Below the pieces are notes generated by a model. The model saw nothing but the letters and a program-made list of their open reading frames with translations, was not told where the DNA came from and ran no database searches. This document shows positions 7,536-16,745 of a stretch of 46,336 nt of DNA, in pieces. Every line of letters begins with the position of its first letter. Position 1 is the stretch's first letter. This DNA is from Pseudonocardia xinjiangensis (lineage in GTDB: Bacteria; Actinomycetota; Actinomycetes; Mycobacteriales; Pseudonocardiaceae), in assembly GCF_012911925.1 (NCBI RefSeq), contig NZ_JAAXKY010000044.1, positions 1 through 46,336 of the forward strand, written 5' to 3'. The translations under genes and the position numbers were made by a program.

Positions 7536-9215
7536 GTGGACACTCGTCGAGAGCGCCCCGCCGACATGATCGTGCGGGGCGCCGTCGTCTACACCCTCGA
7601 TCACCGCCGCCCCTGGGCGAATGCCCTCGCCGTCCGGGACGGGAGGATCGTCGCCGTCGGCGACGACGCCGACGTGGAGGCCCTCGCCGGTGCCGGCACC
7701 ACGTCCGTCGACGTCGGGGGAGCCATGGTCATGCCGGGGCTCGTCGACGTCCACACGCACGTCGGGTTCGCGGGCCAGCAGGCGGCGTGGGAGCTGGCGC
7801 TGTCCCCGATGGCCGGCCCGGAGGAGATCCTGGCGGCGGTCGCGGCCCGGGCGCAGGAGGTCGGGCCGGACGAGTGGGTGGTCGGCGGCGTCGTCGGCGG
7901 CCATGTGCTGGAGGCGGCCGGGACCGCGGAGATGCTGGCGGCGATCGACGCGGCGGGCCACGGCAGGCCCGTGCTGCTGCGGGAGGCCTCCCTGCACCAC
8001 CGGTGGGTCAACTCCCGCGCACTGGTGATCATGGGTGTCGACGACAGCACCCCGGACCCGAAGGACGGGCGGTACGGGCGCGATGTCGACGGCCGGCTCG
8101 TCGGGCTGCTCTTCGAACACGCGTCCACCGTGGGGGAGCTCGCCGTCCGCAGGAGCACGGCGGACGTGCACGCCCGTGATCTGCGGTCGGCCCGCACGGC
8201 GGTGTCGATCCTCAACGCGTGCGGGGTCACCGCCACGCAGGACGCCGCCACAATGGGATGGTGGCTCGACGTGTTCACCGAGCTCGACAATGCGGATGAG
8301 CTCGACGCGTGGATCGTCGGTTCGATGCCGGCGCGGGAATTCATCGAATCCGGTCCGGTCGGCCCCGAACTGTTCGATTCCGCGGATTCGCGCCGTTCCG
8401 TCCATGTTCGTCCGAACTTCGTCAAGGCGGTGCTCGACGGGGTGCCGATGACGCGCACGTCGAAGTTCCTGGAGCCCTACAAGCCGGATCCGCAGCGGAC
8501 CTGTGCCTGTGCCGGGACGTTCAGCGGCGAATCGTGGTTCACCGACGAGGATCTCCTCGACCTGATGGAGCAGGCGGTCGGGCGGGGGCTGCACGTCAAG
8601 CTGCACGCCACCGCCGACGGCACGGTGCGTCAGGTCCTCGACGCCGTCGAGATCATGCGCGTCCGGCACGGCGGCGCACCCGTCTTCCACATCGCCCACA
8701 CCGAGTTCGTGCACCCCGACGACGTGGCCCGGTTCGCCGAACTGGGCGTCGTGGCCGACGCGTCACCCGTGCTGTGGTTCCCCAGCCCGATGACCGAGAT
8801 CATCGGACAGCAGGTGCCGGACCACGTGATGGACCGCATGTGGCCGCTGCGTGAGCTCACGGAGTCGGGCGCCCTCCTGGCGGCGGGCTCCGACTGGCCT
8901 GCCGCCATGCCCATGCCGAACCCCTGGCTCAGCATCGAGACGATGGTGACGCGCCGCAGCCCGGACCCGGGCTTCCCCGGCGCGCTCAACCCCGACCAGG
9001 CTCTGGACCTCGCCACCGCCGTCGAGGCGCACACGGCGAACCCGGCGCGGGCCATGGGGCTCGGCGAGGAGGTCGGGCGCCTCGCGGTCGGGCTGTCGGC
9101 CGACTTCATCGTGCTTGACCGGAACCTCTTCGAGATCCCCGTGCAGGACATCCACGACACGCGCGTGCTGCAGACCTGGTTCGCCGGCCGCCTCGTGCAC
9201 GACTCCACCACCTGA
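7536..9215 (+). CDS. YtcJ-like amidohydrolase (amidohydrolase family 3)
   Basis: A metal-dependent hydrolase of the amidohydrolase superfamily; the substrate cannot be told from sequence. The GTG at 7536 is preferred over 7524 because AAAGGTGAG at 7520-7528 then sits 7 nt upstream; this gives 559 residues. Metal-ligand motif H73-x-H75 lies in GLVDVHTHVGF. Later motifs are VKLHATADGTV, FHIAHTEFVHP, and AAGSDWPAAMPMPNPW with the conserved Asp. The C-terminal LAVGLSADFIVLDRNLF strand closes the composite beta domain. The gene interrupts the usual DUF2469-yraN neighbourhood and looks like a single-gene insertion with its own promoter. Confidence 0.88.
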   Translation: MDTRRERPADMIVRGAVVYTLDHRRPWANALAVRDGRIVAVGDDADVEALAGAGTTSVDVGGAMVMPGLVDVHTHVGFAGQQAAWELALSPMAGPEEILAAVAARAQEVGPDEWVVGGVVGGHVLEAAGTAEMLAAIDAAGHGRPVLLREASLHHRWVNSRALVIMGVDDSTPDPKDGRYGRDVDGRLVGLLFEHASTVGELAVRRSTADVHARDLRSARTAVSILNACGVTATQDAATMGWWLDVFTELDNADELDAWIVGSMPAREFIESGPVGPELFDSADSRRSVHVRPNFVKAVLDGVPMTRTSKFLEPYKPDPQRTCACAGTFSGESWFTDEDLLDLMEQAVGRGLHVKLHATADGTVRQVLDAVEIMRVRHGGAPVFHIAHTEFVHPDDVARFAELGVVADASPVLWFPSPMTEIIGQQVPDHVMDRMWPLRELTESGALLAAGSDWPAAMPMPNPWLSIETMVTRRSPDPGFPGALNPDQALDLATAVEAHTANPARAMGLGEEVGRLAVGLSADFIVLDRNLFEIPVQDIHDTRVLQTWFAGRLVHDSTT

Positions 9216-9356
9216 CGCGCCCGCCCTACACCGTCGCTCCGACATCGGGGTCGCGTCCGGGCTCCCCGGGACGACGTTGTCCCCCTCACCCCCGGACTGT
9301 CCACAGTTGCGGGAACGGGCTGTCCCAGGCCACCCCGGACGTCGATCGTTGTCGGC

Positions 9357-9713
9357 ATGGCAGCGAAGGACGTGCTCGGGCGCCACGGGGAGGACCTCGC
9401 GGCGCGATACCTGGAGCAACGGGGTCTCGTGGTCCTGTCCCGCAACTGGCGGTGCCGGCACGGCGAGCTCGATCTGGTCGCCACCGATGCCGACCGGCTG
9501 GTGGTGTGCGAGGTCAAGACGCGCTCCAGCGTCCGGTTCGGTGAGCCGGCCGAGGCCGTCGACCGGCGCAAGGCCGCCCGCATCCGGCGGATCACCCAGG
9601 CCTGGCTGGCCGCCCACCAGGTGCGGTGGTGCGAGATCCGGTTCGACGTGCTCGCGGTCGTCGCCGAGCCGGGCAGGCCGGTCACGGTGCAGCACTACGA
9701 GGCGGCGTTCTGA
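9357..9713 (+). CDS. yraN: YraN family (UPF0102) endonuclease-like protein
   Basis: A 118-residue protein with the PD-(D/E)XK nuclease fold signature: G-x-E-A-like start GRHGEDLAARYLEQ, then RHGELDLVATDADRLVVCEVKTR with the acidic and EVK catalytic positions. The family is found next to the yifB and dprA competence-type genes and is presumed to act in DNA processing, but its role is not established. The following yifB ATG shares one base with this stop (TGATG), indicating coupling. Confidence 0.92.
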   Translation: MAAKDVLGRHGEDLAARYLEQRGLVVLSRNWRCRHGELDLVATDADRLVVCEVKTRSSVRFGEPAEAVDRRKAARIRRITQAWLAAHQVRWCEIRFDVLAVVAEPGRPVTVQHYEAAF

Positions 9714-11221
9714 TGGGCCTCGCGCGGGCGTGGTCGGTCGCCCTGCTCGGGGTGGAGGGCCGCGTCGTCGAGATCGAGGCCGACGTCGGTGGCGGATTGC
9801 CGGGGGTCCACCTGCTGGGCCTGCCGGACGCGGCACTGCACGAGTCGAAGGACCGGGTGCGGGCCGCCATCGTCAACTCCGGGCGGGTGTGGCCCAACGA
9901 GCGCATCGTGCTGGCGCTGTCACCCGCCACGCTCCGCAAGACCGGCAGCGGGTTCGACCTGGCCCTCGCCTGCTGCATCCTCCGCACCACCGAGGTGGTG
10001 GAGCAGTCGGCGCTCGACGGCACGGTGCTGCTCGGCGAGCTCGCGCTGGACGGCAGGCTGCGCCCGGTGCGCGGCGTGCTGCCGTGCCTCCTGGCGGCCC
10101 GCGCCGCCGGGATGAGGCGGGTGGTGGTGCCCGAGGCCGCCCTGCCGGAGGCAGCGCTGGTGGACGGCATCGACGTCCGCGGGGCGCGCAGCCTCACCGA
10201 GGTGCTGGCGTTCCTGCGAGGCAACCACAGCCTGCGCGCCCCGGTCGCGGCCCAGGAGCACGACGGTCCCGAGCCGCCCGACCTCGCCGATGTCGTCGGG
10301 CAGGACGACGCCCGGCACGCCCTGGAGATCGCGGCGGCCGGTGGCCATCACGTCCTGCTCGTCGGGCCGCCGGGCACCGGCAAGACCATGCTCGCCCAGC
10401 GGTTCGTCGGGCTGCTGCCCCGGCTGGCCGACGACGAGGCGCTCGCGCTCGCCGCCGTGCGGTCGGTGGCGGGGAAGCTCCCGCCGGGGAGCGGGCTCAG
10501 CACCGTGCCGCCGCTGGTGGCGCCCCACCACTCCAGCTCGATGGCGGCGCTCATCGGAGGCGGCAGCGGGCTGGCGCGCCCGGGAGCGGTCTCGCTCGCG
10601 CACCGGGGTGTCCTGTTCATGGACGAGGCACCGGAATGGGGAGCCACCCTGCTCGACGCCCTGCGCACCCCGCTCGAGGAGGGTGAGGTCCGGCTCGCCC
10701 GCGCCGACGGCACCGTGCAGTACCCGGCGCGCTTCCAGCTCGTCCTCGCCGCCAACCCGTGCCCCTGCGCCCCCGCCCACGACCGCGACTGCATCTGCTC
10801 GTCGCTGGTGCGCCGGCGCTACCTCGGCCGGTTGTCCGGCCCGTTGCTCGACCGCGTCGACCTGCGGGCCCGGATGTTCCCGGTCACCGCGCTCTCCGAC
10901 GCCTCGGGCCTCGCCGAGAGCACGGCCACGGTGCGGGCCCGGGTACTTGCGGCCCGGGCGGCCGCGGCCGAGCGCTGGGCCGGGCAGGGATGGCGCACCA
11001 ACGCCGAGGTTCCCGGCCCCGTACTGCGCACCCGGTTCGCGCTCCCGCGCAGCGCGGTGCGGCCGCTCGACGCCGGGTTGCGCGCCGGCGAGCTCACCGC
11101 GCGCGGCGCCGACCGTGCGCTGCGGGTCGCGTGGACTCTCGCCGACCTGGCCGGCCGTGAGCGGCCCGACCAGGAGCTCGTCGAGACCGCGTTGTTCTTC
11201 CGCGACCGGAGGGCGGCATGA
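9713..11221 (+). CDS. yifB: YifB/ComM family Mg-chelatase-like AAA+ ATPase
   Basis: ComM-type hexameric helicases promote branch migration during integration of incoming DNA in transformable bacteria. The 502-residue protein has an N-terminal Lon-protease-like domain (GLPGVHLLGLPDAALHES, residues about 28-46). A Walker A GPPGTGKT follows at residues 218-225, and a Walker B-like VLFMDEAPEW appears where most relatives have FLDELPE. A Cys cluster NPCPCAPAHDRDCICSS probably binds zinc. A C-terminal Mg-chelatase domain ends the protein. It overlaps yraN by 1 nt and dprA by 4 nt, so these three genes form one unit. Confidence 0.94.
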   Translation: MGLARAWSVALLGVEGRVVEIEADVGGGLPGVHLLGLPDAALHESKDRVRAAIVNSGRVWPNERIVLALSPATLRKTGSGFDLALACCILRTTEVVEQSALDGTVLLGELALDGRLRPVRGVLPCLLAARAAGMRRVVVPEAALPEAALVDGIDVRGARSLTEVLAFLRGNHSLRAPVAAQEHDGPEPPDLADVVGQDDARHALEIAAAGGHHVLLVGPPGTGKTMLAQRFVGLLPRLADDEALALAAVRSVAGKLPPGSGLSTVPPLVAPHHSSSMAALIGGGSGLARPGAVSLAHRGVLFMDEAPEWGATLLDALRTPLEEGEVRLARADGTVQYPARFQLVLAANPCPCAPAHDRDCICSSLVRRRYLGRLSGPLLDRVDLRARMFPVTALSDASGLAESTATVRARVLAARAAAAERWAGQGWRTNAEVPGPVLRTRFALPRSAVRPLDAGLRAGELTARGADRALRVAWTLADLAGRERPDQELVETALFFRDRRAA

Positions 11222-12381
11222 GCGAGCAGAGCCCGACGGGTGTGCCCCCCGTGGCGCAGGACGTGCTGCTCGCGCGCGCCTACCTCTCCCGGGTGGCCGA
11301 GCCACCCGCACCCGCACTGGCCCGGCTGGTGGCCGAGATCGGGCCGGTCGAGGCCGCCCGGAGGGTTCACGAGGGGCGGGTGAGCGAGCCGGTGGCGGGG
11401 GAGACGAGTGCCCGCCGGGCGGTCCGGCGGGCCGAGGCCGACCTCGCCGCCGCTGCAGCGGCGGGTGCTCGGCTGCTCACCCCCGAGCACGCCGAGTGGC
11501 CGCACTGGCCGTTCGCCGCGTTCGAGGTCAGCGGCCGGCGGGAGCTCGCGCCGCCGCTGGCGCTGTGGGTCCGAGGGCCGGGCCGGCTCGCCGCTCTCTG
11601 CGAACAGTCCGTCGCCGTCGTCGGTGCCCGCGCGGCCACCGGCTACGGCAGCCACGTGGCGGGGGATGTCTCCGCGGGCCTGGCCGACCGCGGGTTCACC
11701 GTGGTGTCCGGCGCCGCGATCGGGATCGACGGCGCGGCCCACCGCGGGGCTCTCGGCGTCGAGGGCCCCACCGTCGCGGTCCTCGCCTGCGGGGTCGACC
11801 GGGCCTACCCGGCGGCCCACCAGATGCTGCTCGAGCGGATCGCGGGGAGCGGGCTGGTCGTCAGTGAGTACCCGCCCGGATCCGTTCCCGGACGCCACCG
11901 GTTCCTCGTCCGCAACCGGCTGATCGCGGGCATGGCGGCAGGCACGCTCGTGGTGGAGGCCGGACTGCGCAGCGGCGCGCAACGCACGGCGGCCGACGCC
12001 ACGGCGCTCGGCAGGCTCGTGATGGCGGTGCCTGGGGCCGTCACGTCGGGGCTCTCGGCGGGCTGCCACCGGCTGATCCGTGAGGGAGCGCTCCTGGTCA
12101 CCCGCACCGAGGAGGTATTGGAAGCCGTCGGCCGGCTCGGGCTCGACCTGGCCGAGACACCCGGTTCCGGGATCGAGCGGCCCACCGACGGGCTCGATCC
12201 CGTCGCGGCCGTGGTGCACGACGCGCTCCCCGCCCGCGCGCACCGGGAGACGCGATGGCTCGCCATGGAGGCCGGGGTGCCGATCGGCGCGGTTCGCGTC
12301 GCCCTCGTCGATCTGGAGCGGCGCGGCCTCGTGGAGCACTGCGACGGCCGCTGGCGGCGCCCGCGGGGTGACGAGCAGTGA
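11218..12381 (+). CDS. dprA: DNA-processing protein DprA
   Basis: DprA binds single-stranded DNA and loads RecA in natural transformation; in actinobacteria its physiological role is less clear. The 387-residue protein has a helical N-terminal region. The Rossmann-like DNA-binding core shows VAVVGARAATGYG, VVSGAAIGIDGAAHRGAL, VAVLACGVDRAYP, SEYPPGSVPGRHRFLVRNRLIAGMA split across about residues 135-270, and EAGLRSGAQRTAADA. A winged-helix-like C-terminal domain ends in VALVDLERRGLVEH. The ATG overlaps the yifB stop in an ATGA. Confidence 0.95.
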   Translation: MSEQSPTGVPPVAQDVLLARAYLSRVAEPPAPALARLVAEIGPVEAARRVHEGRVSEPVAGETSARRAVRRAEADLAAAAAAGARLLTPEHAEWPHWPFAAFEVSGRRELAPPLALWVRGPGRLAALCEQSVAVVGARAATGYGSHVAGDVSAGLADRGFTVVSGAAIGIDGAAHRGALGVEGPTVAVLACGVDRAYPAAHQMLLERIAGSGLVVSEYPPGSVPGRHRFLVRNRLIAGMAAGTLVVEAGLRSGAQRTAADATALGRLVMAVPGAVTSGLSAGCHRLIREGALLVTRTEEVLEAVGRLGLDLAETPGSGIERPTDGLDPVAAVVHDALPARAHRETRWLAMEAGVPIGAVRVALVDLERRGLVEHCDGRWRRPRGDEQ

Positions 12382-12449
12382 ACTACGCGACACCTGCGTC
12401 GAGGATTGCTCACCACTGCCGGTGGGAACGTCCACCTGTGCGGCCGATC

Positions 12450-13568
12450 ATGAGTGCGCAGTCGGAGGTGGCTCAGCCCTCAGCGGCCGGCCCCCTCGAG
12501 AGCGAGCTGCGGGCGCTGCTCGCAGCCGGAGCGCTCGAGTTCCCCCTTCCCCGAGCGGGCCGCACGGCACAGCGATGGAGCCGGCTTGCGGAGTGGGGCC
12601 GTCGCGATCTGGGGTTGGCCCGGCTCGCGGAAGGTCACACCGACGCCGTCGCGATCCTGGCCGAGGCCGGACATGATCGGCGCCCCGGCGCCCTCTACGG
12701 TGTGTGGGCCGCCCGGTCGGCCGGCACCGGCGCCCGGCTCGTCGCCTCCGGCGACGAACTGCGGTTGCACGGCACGGTCCGCTTCTGTTCGGGGGCGCGC
12801 ACCATCGACCGTGCGCTGGTCGTCGCCGACGCGCCCGTGCCCGCCCGGGGCGACGGCCCGGTGCTGGTCGACATCGCGTTGGACCAGCCGGGCGTCGTTC
12901 CCGATCCCAGCACCTGGGCGACCGCTGCGATGGCCGGCGCCGACACCGCCGACGTCCGGTTCGACGACGTCCTGGTCCCGGCCGCCTCGCTGGTCGCCCA
13001 GGACGGCTGGTACACCGCCCGGCCGGGCTTCCTCGCGGGCGGAGGGGGCGTCGCGGCGGTGTGGTGGGGCGGTGCGGCAGGCGTGCTCGACCGTGCCGTC
13101 GGCCATCTCCCGCCGGAGCCCGATCCTCACCAACTCGCTCACGTCGGTGAGCTGCATGCCCTCATGGAGGCCGCGTCCGCCCTGCTCACTCGCACAGCGC
13201 GAGCCCTCGACCCCCCAGCAGCGAACGGAGCGGCACCCGCCCCAGCGGTGTCGGACTCACCAGCGCCCGCCACAGCAGCACCCGCAACAGCCGCACCCGC
13301 AACAGCGGAGCTCAGCGCGGGAGCACTCGGCGCCTCGCTGGGTGCTGCCCAGGCGCGGGAACTCGCGGAGGTCCGGTGCGCGGTCGAGCGGATCGCCCGT
13401 GAGGTGGTCGAACGGGTGCCGCGGATGGTCGGCGCCGCCCCGCTCAGCCGCGACGGCCGTCTCGCACAGGCACTGGCGGACCTGTCGCTCTACATCCGCC
13501 AACACCACGGCGAGCGCGACTACGCGGCTCTGGGAGCTGCCGTCGTCGCCATGAGGAACGGCCGGTGA
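12450..13568 (+). CDS. Acyl-CoA dehydrogenase-like protein of a glycan-type cassette
   Basis: A divergent acyl-CoA dehydrogenase-like flavoprotein of about 372 residues. Supporting segments are the helical N-terminus (LAEWGRRDLGLARLAEGH), the beta-domain motif LHGTVRFCSGARTIDRALVVAD and VRFDDVLVPAASLV. A late helix bundle ends YIRQHHGERDYAALGA. The frame opens at 12378, overlapping dprA, but the extra 24 residues do not resemble the family, so I prefer the ATG at 12450; the start is uncertain. An Ala/Pro/Thr linker with nucleotide repeats interrupts the C-terminal half. The stop overlaps the next gene by 4 nt. Substrate and catalytic competence are not evident. Confidence 0.8.
   Translation: MSAQSEVAQPSAAGPLESELRALLAAGALEFPLPRAGRTAQRWSRLAEWGRRDLGLARLAEGHTDAVAILAEAGHDRRPGALYGVWAARSAGTGARLVASGDELRLHGTVRFCSGARTIDRALVVADAPVPARGDGPVLVDIALDQPGVVPDPSTWATAAMAGADTADVRFDDVLVPAASLVAQDGWYTARPGFLAGGGGVAAVWWGGAAGVLDRAVGHLPPEPDPHQLAHVGELHALMEAASALLTRTARALDPPAANGAAPAPAVSDSPAPATAAPATAAPATAELSAGALGASLGAAQARELAEVRCAVERIAREVVERVPRMVGAAPLSRDGRLAQALADLSLYIRQHHGERDYAALGAAVVAMRNGR
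13278..13307 (+). repeat. 15-nt tandem repeat in the acyl-CoA-dehydrogenase-like gene
   Basis: Two near-identical copies of GCACCCGCAACAGCC encode part of a PATAA-type linker. It is in frame and looks like slippage in a disordered loop. Confidence 0.7.
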
Positions 13569-14875
13569 GCGACACGACGGCTGCCGGGCGAGCCATCACC
13601 TCGCCGGGCTCATGGAGCGATGCGATCCGGGCGCACCGGCTGCCACCGTTCGACGTGGACGCGCACGACCGCGTCGTCGTCGTGGCCGCCCATCCGGACG
13701 ACGAGACCCTCGGCGCCGCAGGCGTCCTCCGGGCTCTGCATGCGGCAGGGGCGGTGATCACGCTGGTGGTCGCCACCGACGGCGAGGCCGCCTATCCGGG
13801 GCTGGGGGAGGCGGCGCGCCGGGAGCTCGGGACCGCGCGGCGCGCCGAGCTGGCCGCGGCGCTGGAGGTGCAGGGACTGGCCGAGGTGCCGGTCCACTGG
13901 CTCGGCCTTCCCGACTCGGCACTGCAGGAGCATGCCGACGCGCTGCGGCAAGCGCTGGAACCTCTGCTCGCCGACGCCGACGCGTATCTCGCGCCGTGGC
14001 CCGGCGACCCGCATCCCGACCACCAGGCGGCCGGTGCCGCCGCGGCCGCGGCGGCACCGGTCACGGCCCACGGCTGGTCCTACCCCATCTGGACGTGGGC
14101 ATGGACCGAGCCTGGCGACCCCGCGGTGCCGTGGGAGCGGGCTCGGGTGGTGGCGCTCGACGAGCCGGCCAGGGCGATCCGCCGCCGTGCCGTCGTCTGC
14201 TTCGCATCGCAGGTGGGGCCCGGCCCCGACGGGTCCCCTCCGGTCCTCGCCGCGGGCCTGCTGGAGCACGTCGATCGCGACGTCGACCTGCTGTTCCGGG
14301 AACCCCGCGTCCACTCGGCGCCGGTCGAGCGGTTCACCACGCTCTACGACGGAGGGCACGACCCGTGGGACACGGACTCCTGGTACGAGCGCCGCAAACG
14401 CGGTGTCGTGCTGGCGAGCCTGCCCCGGGAGCGCTACCGCACAACCTTCGAGCCCGGCTGTGGCACCGGTGAGCTCACTCTCGAGCTCGCCGGTCGCTGC
14501 CGGCGGGTGCTCGCGTCCGACCCGGTACCGGCGGCCGTCGAACGCGCCCGCCGCCTCTGCCGCGACGCGCCGACCGCCCACGTCACGGTCGCGGCACTCC
14601 CGGACGCCGTGCCGGGCGAAGCGGTGGACCTCGTCGTGTTCAGCGAGATCCTCTACTACCTGGGCGCCCCAGCGCTCGAGGCCACGCTCGACCGCACCCT
14701 CGCCGCCCTGGAACAGGGCGGCGACGTCGTCGTGGTGCACTGGCGCGGCTGGCCGGCCGAGGCGCCCCGGGATGCGGCCGCCACCCACCGGGTGCTGTGT
14801 GCGCGCCCCGAGCTCGACGTGCTCGTGGAGCACACCGACGAGGAGTTCCTCCTGCATGTCCTCCGGCGCCGGTGA
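13565..14875 (+). CDS. Fused PIG-L deacetylase and SAM-dependent methyltransferase
   Basis: A two-domain protein of 436 residues. The N-terminal half is a PIG-L/LmbE zinc deacetylase: AHPDDETLG with His43-Pro-Asp-Asp46, and HPDH at residues 150-153. Family members deacetylate N-acetylglucosamine on glycans and small thiol precursors. The C-terminal half (from about residue 275) is a class I methyltransferase with the SAM loop GCGTG at 298-302 and a FSEILYYLG post-motif segment. This architecture recalls NodS-type N-methyltransferases. A combined enzyme could deacetylate and then N-methylate an amino sugar (inference). It overlaps both neighbours by 4 nt, so the three genes are one translational unit. 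Confidence 0.88.
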   Translation: MSDTTAAGRAITSPGSWSDAIRAHRLPPFDVDAHDRVVVVAAHPDDETLGAAGVLRALHAAGAVITLVVATDGEAAYPGLGEAARRELGTARRAELAAALEVQGLAEVPVHWLGLPDSALQEHADALRQALEPLLADADAYLAPWPGDPHPDHQAAGAAAAAAAPVTAHGWSYPIWTWAWTEPGDPAVPWERARVVALDEPARAIRRRAVVCFASQVGPGPDGSPPVLAAGLLEHVDRDVDLLFREPRVHSAPVERFTTLYDGGHDPWDTDSWYERRKRGVVLASLPRERYRTTFEPGCGTGELTLELAGRCRRVLASDPVPAAVERARRLCRDAPTAHVTVAALPDAVPGEAVDLVVFSEILYYLGAPALEATLDRTLAALEQGGDVVVVHWRGWPAEAPRDAAATHRVLCARPELDVLVEHTDEEFLLHVLRRR

Positions 14876-15696
14876 GCGTCCGCCCGATCACCGCGGTCGG
14901 CGTGGTCGTCCCCGCCCACAACGAGCAGGAACACATCGGCGCGTGCCTGCAGAGCGTCCGGACGGCATTGGCCCGGCTGCCGGTGGGAATCGCGAGCGCG
15001 GTCACCGTCGTGCTCGACCGCTGCACCGACGACACGCCCACGCTCGTCGAGGAGTGGGAACGGAGCTGGCCGGAGCTGGCGGCCCTGCGCATCGCGGCGC
15101 TCGGGGGCAGGCGCGTGGGTGGAGCGGCGGGTCCCGAACCGGCATACATCGTTGCCGGCTCGGGCGTCGGTGCGGTCCGTGACCTGGGGGTCCGCCTGAC
15201 ACTGGAGCGTCTGCGCGCGTATCCCACCGGGGCCACGTGGCTCCTGCACACCGACGCCGACACGACGGTGCCGCCCGACTGGGCTCTCGCCCACCTGCGG
15301 CACGCCGCGCCCGGGGTGTCCGGCGTGGCCGGTCTGACCGAGCTCTCCGGCGCGCACCACCTCTCGGTCGTGGCGCAGCAGCGCTACCGCGCGCTGGTCC
15401 GTGCCGGTCTCGACGGCGACCGGCACGCCCACGTCTACGGCGCGAACCTCGGTGTGCGCGCCGACGCCTACCTCGCCGTCGGCGGCTTCCCGCCGGACGG
15501 TTCCGGCGAGGACCACGGCCTCTGGCGGCGGCTCCGCGCCGCTGGCCACGTGCTGGCAAGGCCCACCGCGGTGCGGGTGCGCACCAGCGCACGTCTTCGC
15601 GGCCGGGCGGCAGGGGGACTGGCCGACCTGCTGTGCTCGCTGGAGGCCGGATCGGCGGGAGAGACCGCGGCGCCCGCAGCGGAACGGGGGCCGTAG
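14872..15696 (+). CDS. Family 2 glycosyltransferase
   Basis: A 274-residue GT-A fold enzyme. [19 protein letters not shown] at the N-terminus is the nucleotide-sugar binding strand. The metal-binding DxD is Asp128-Ala-Asp130 in [30 protein letters not shown] and [10 protein letters not shown] carry the acceptor-loop and the ED-like catalytic motif. No membrane anchor is visible, so it is probably soluble or peripherally attached. The GTG overlaps the stop of the deacetylase-methyltransferase. The donor and acceptor are unknown; by neighbourhood it should act on the same glycan. Confidence 0.88.
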   Translation: MSVRPITAVGVVVPAHNEQEHIGACLQSVRTALARLPVGIASAVTVVLDRCTDDTPTLVEEWERSWPELAALRIAALGGRRVGGAAGPEPAYIVAGSGVGAVRDLGVRLTLERLRAYPTGATWLLHTDADTTVPPDWALAHLRHAAPGVSGVAGLTELSGAHHLSVVAQQRYRALVRAGLDGDRHAHVYGANLGVRADAYLAVGGFPPDGSGEDHGLWRRLRAAGHVLARPTAVRVRTSARLRGRAAGGLADLLCSLEAGSAGETAAPAAERGP

Positions 15697-15836
15697 CCAT
15701 CTGCCCGCGCGGCCGTCCGCGGTCACGGTTGCCCGCGGGGGAAGCCCGGCCGCCCATGCCTACTGTATGCAGTGCGAGAAGATCTCCGCAGGCTCTTGAC
15801 CAGGAGCGTTCGGCCGCCCACCGTCGACCTGTGACC

Positions 15837-16745
15837 ATGCCGCCGCAGCTCGCGCCCGGTGTCGCGGAGGCTCTGGAGGAGTTCCTCCGGCACCTGGAGT
15901 TGGAGCGCGGCCGCTCTCCTCACACCGTGCGGGCCTACCGGGCCGACCTGACAGGGCTGCTGGCCGACGTCACCGATCTGCCGGAGCTCGACCTTCCGGT
16001 GCTGCGTCGCTGGCTGGCCGCCGGGCACGGGGCGGGCGCGGCCCGGTCCACCCTTGCCCGCCGGGCGGCGGCCGCCCGCACCTTCACCGCGTGGGCCCGG
16101 CGCAGCGGCCGGATCACCACCGACCCCGGAGCCCGGCTGGTGTCCCCGCGCCCGCGCCCGGCGCTGCCGGACGTGCCCACGGCGGCGGAAGCGGCGGCGG
16201 TGCTCGACGCCGCCGGCTCGGGTGCGGCGGAGGGGGAGCCCGTCGCGCTGCGCGACCTGCTGGTCCTCGAACTGCTCTACGCCACGGGCGTCCGTGTCGC
16301 GGAGCTGTGCAGCCTCGATCTCGACGACGTCGACGGCGACCGGCGCGCCCTGCGGGTGATCGGCAAGGGCGACCGGGAGCGCACGGTCGTCTACGGGGTG
16401 CCCGCCGAAGCCGCGCTGCGCCGATGGCTCGACACGGGCCGCCCGGCGCTGGTGCGCAGCGAGTCGCCGCCCGCCCTGCTGCTCGGTGCCCGCGGAGGCC
16501 GGTTGGACCCTCGAGTGGCCCGTGACGTGGTGCATCGGGCCCTCACCGCGGTGCCGGGCGCGCCGGACGTCGGGCCGCACGGCCTGCGGCACGCGGCCGC
16601 CACGCACATGTTGGAGGGCGGCGCGGACCTCCGTTACGTACAGGAGTTGCTCGGTCACGCTAAGCTAGCGACCACTCAGCTCTACACACACGTGACAGTC
16701 GAGCGGCTGAAGGTGGTACATGAGCAGGCGCACCCCAGGGCGTGA
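15837..16745 (+). CDS. xerC: Tyrosine recombinase XerC
   Basis: The recombinase resolves chromosome dimers at dif with XerD. The N-terminal SAM-like domain covers about residues 10-95 ([20 protein letters not shown]). The catalytic set is complete: Arg153 in [10 protein letters not shown], Lys in [10 protein letters not shown], His248-x-x-Arg251 in [11 protein letters not shown], His274 in [13 protein letters not shown] and the nucleophile Tyr283. Its position between dprA and rpsB is typical of actinobacteria. An in-frame GTG at 15831 is an alternative start, and an ACTG-N4-CAGT dyad lies upstream near 15761. The 3' end overlaps the sigma-factor gene by 26 nt. Confidence 0.95.
   Translation: MPPQLAPGVAEALEEFLRHLELERGRSPHTVRAYRADLTGLLADVTDLPELDLPVLRRWLAAGHGAGAARSTLARRAAAARTFTAWARRSGRITTDPGARLVSPRPRPALPDVPTAAEAAAVLDAAGSGAAEGEPVALRDLLVLELLYATGVRVAELCSLDLDDVDGDRRALRVIGKGDRERTVVYGVPAEAALRRWLDTGRPALVRSESPPALLLGARGGRLDPRVARDVVHRALTAVPGAPDVGPHGLRHAAATHMLEGGADLRYVQELLGHAKLATTQLYTHVTVERLKVVHEQAHPRA

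Noticed and set aside
9297..9305. CTGTCCACA as a replication origin element
   Set aside because: It is a single site with one mismatch to the DnaA box and there is no dnaA, dnaN or box cluster.
15759..15772. ACTG-N4-CAGT dyad before xerC as an operator or dif-like site
   Set aside because: It is too short to distinguish from chance and lacks the Xer 11-mer arms expected of dif.
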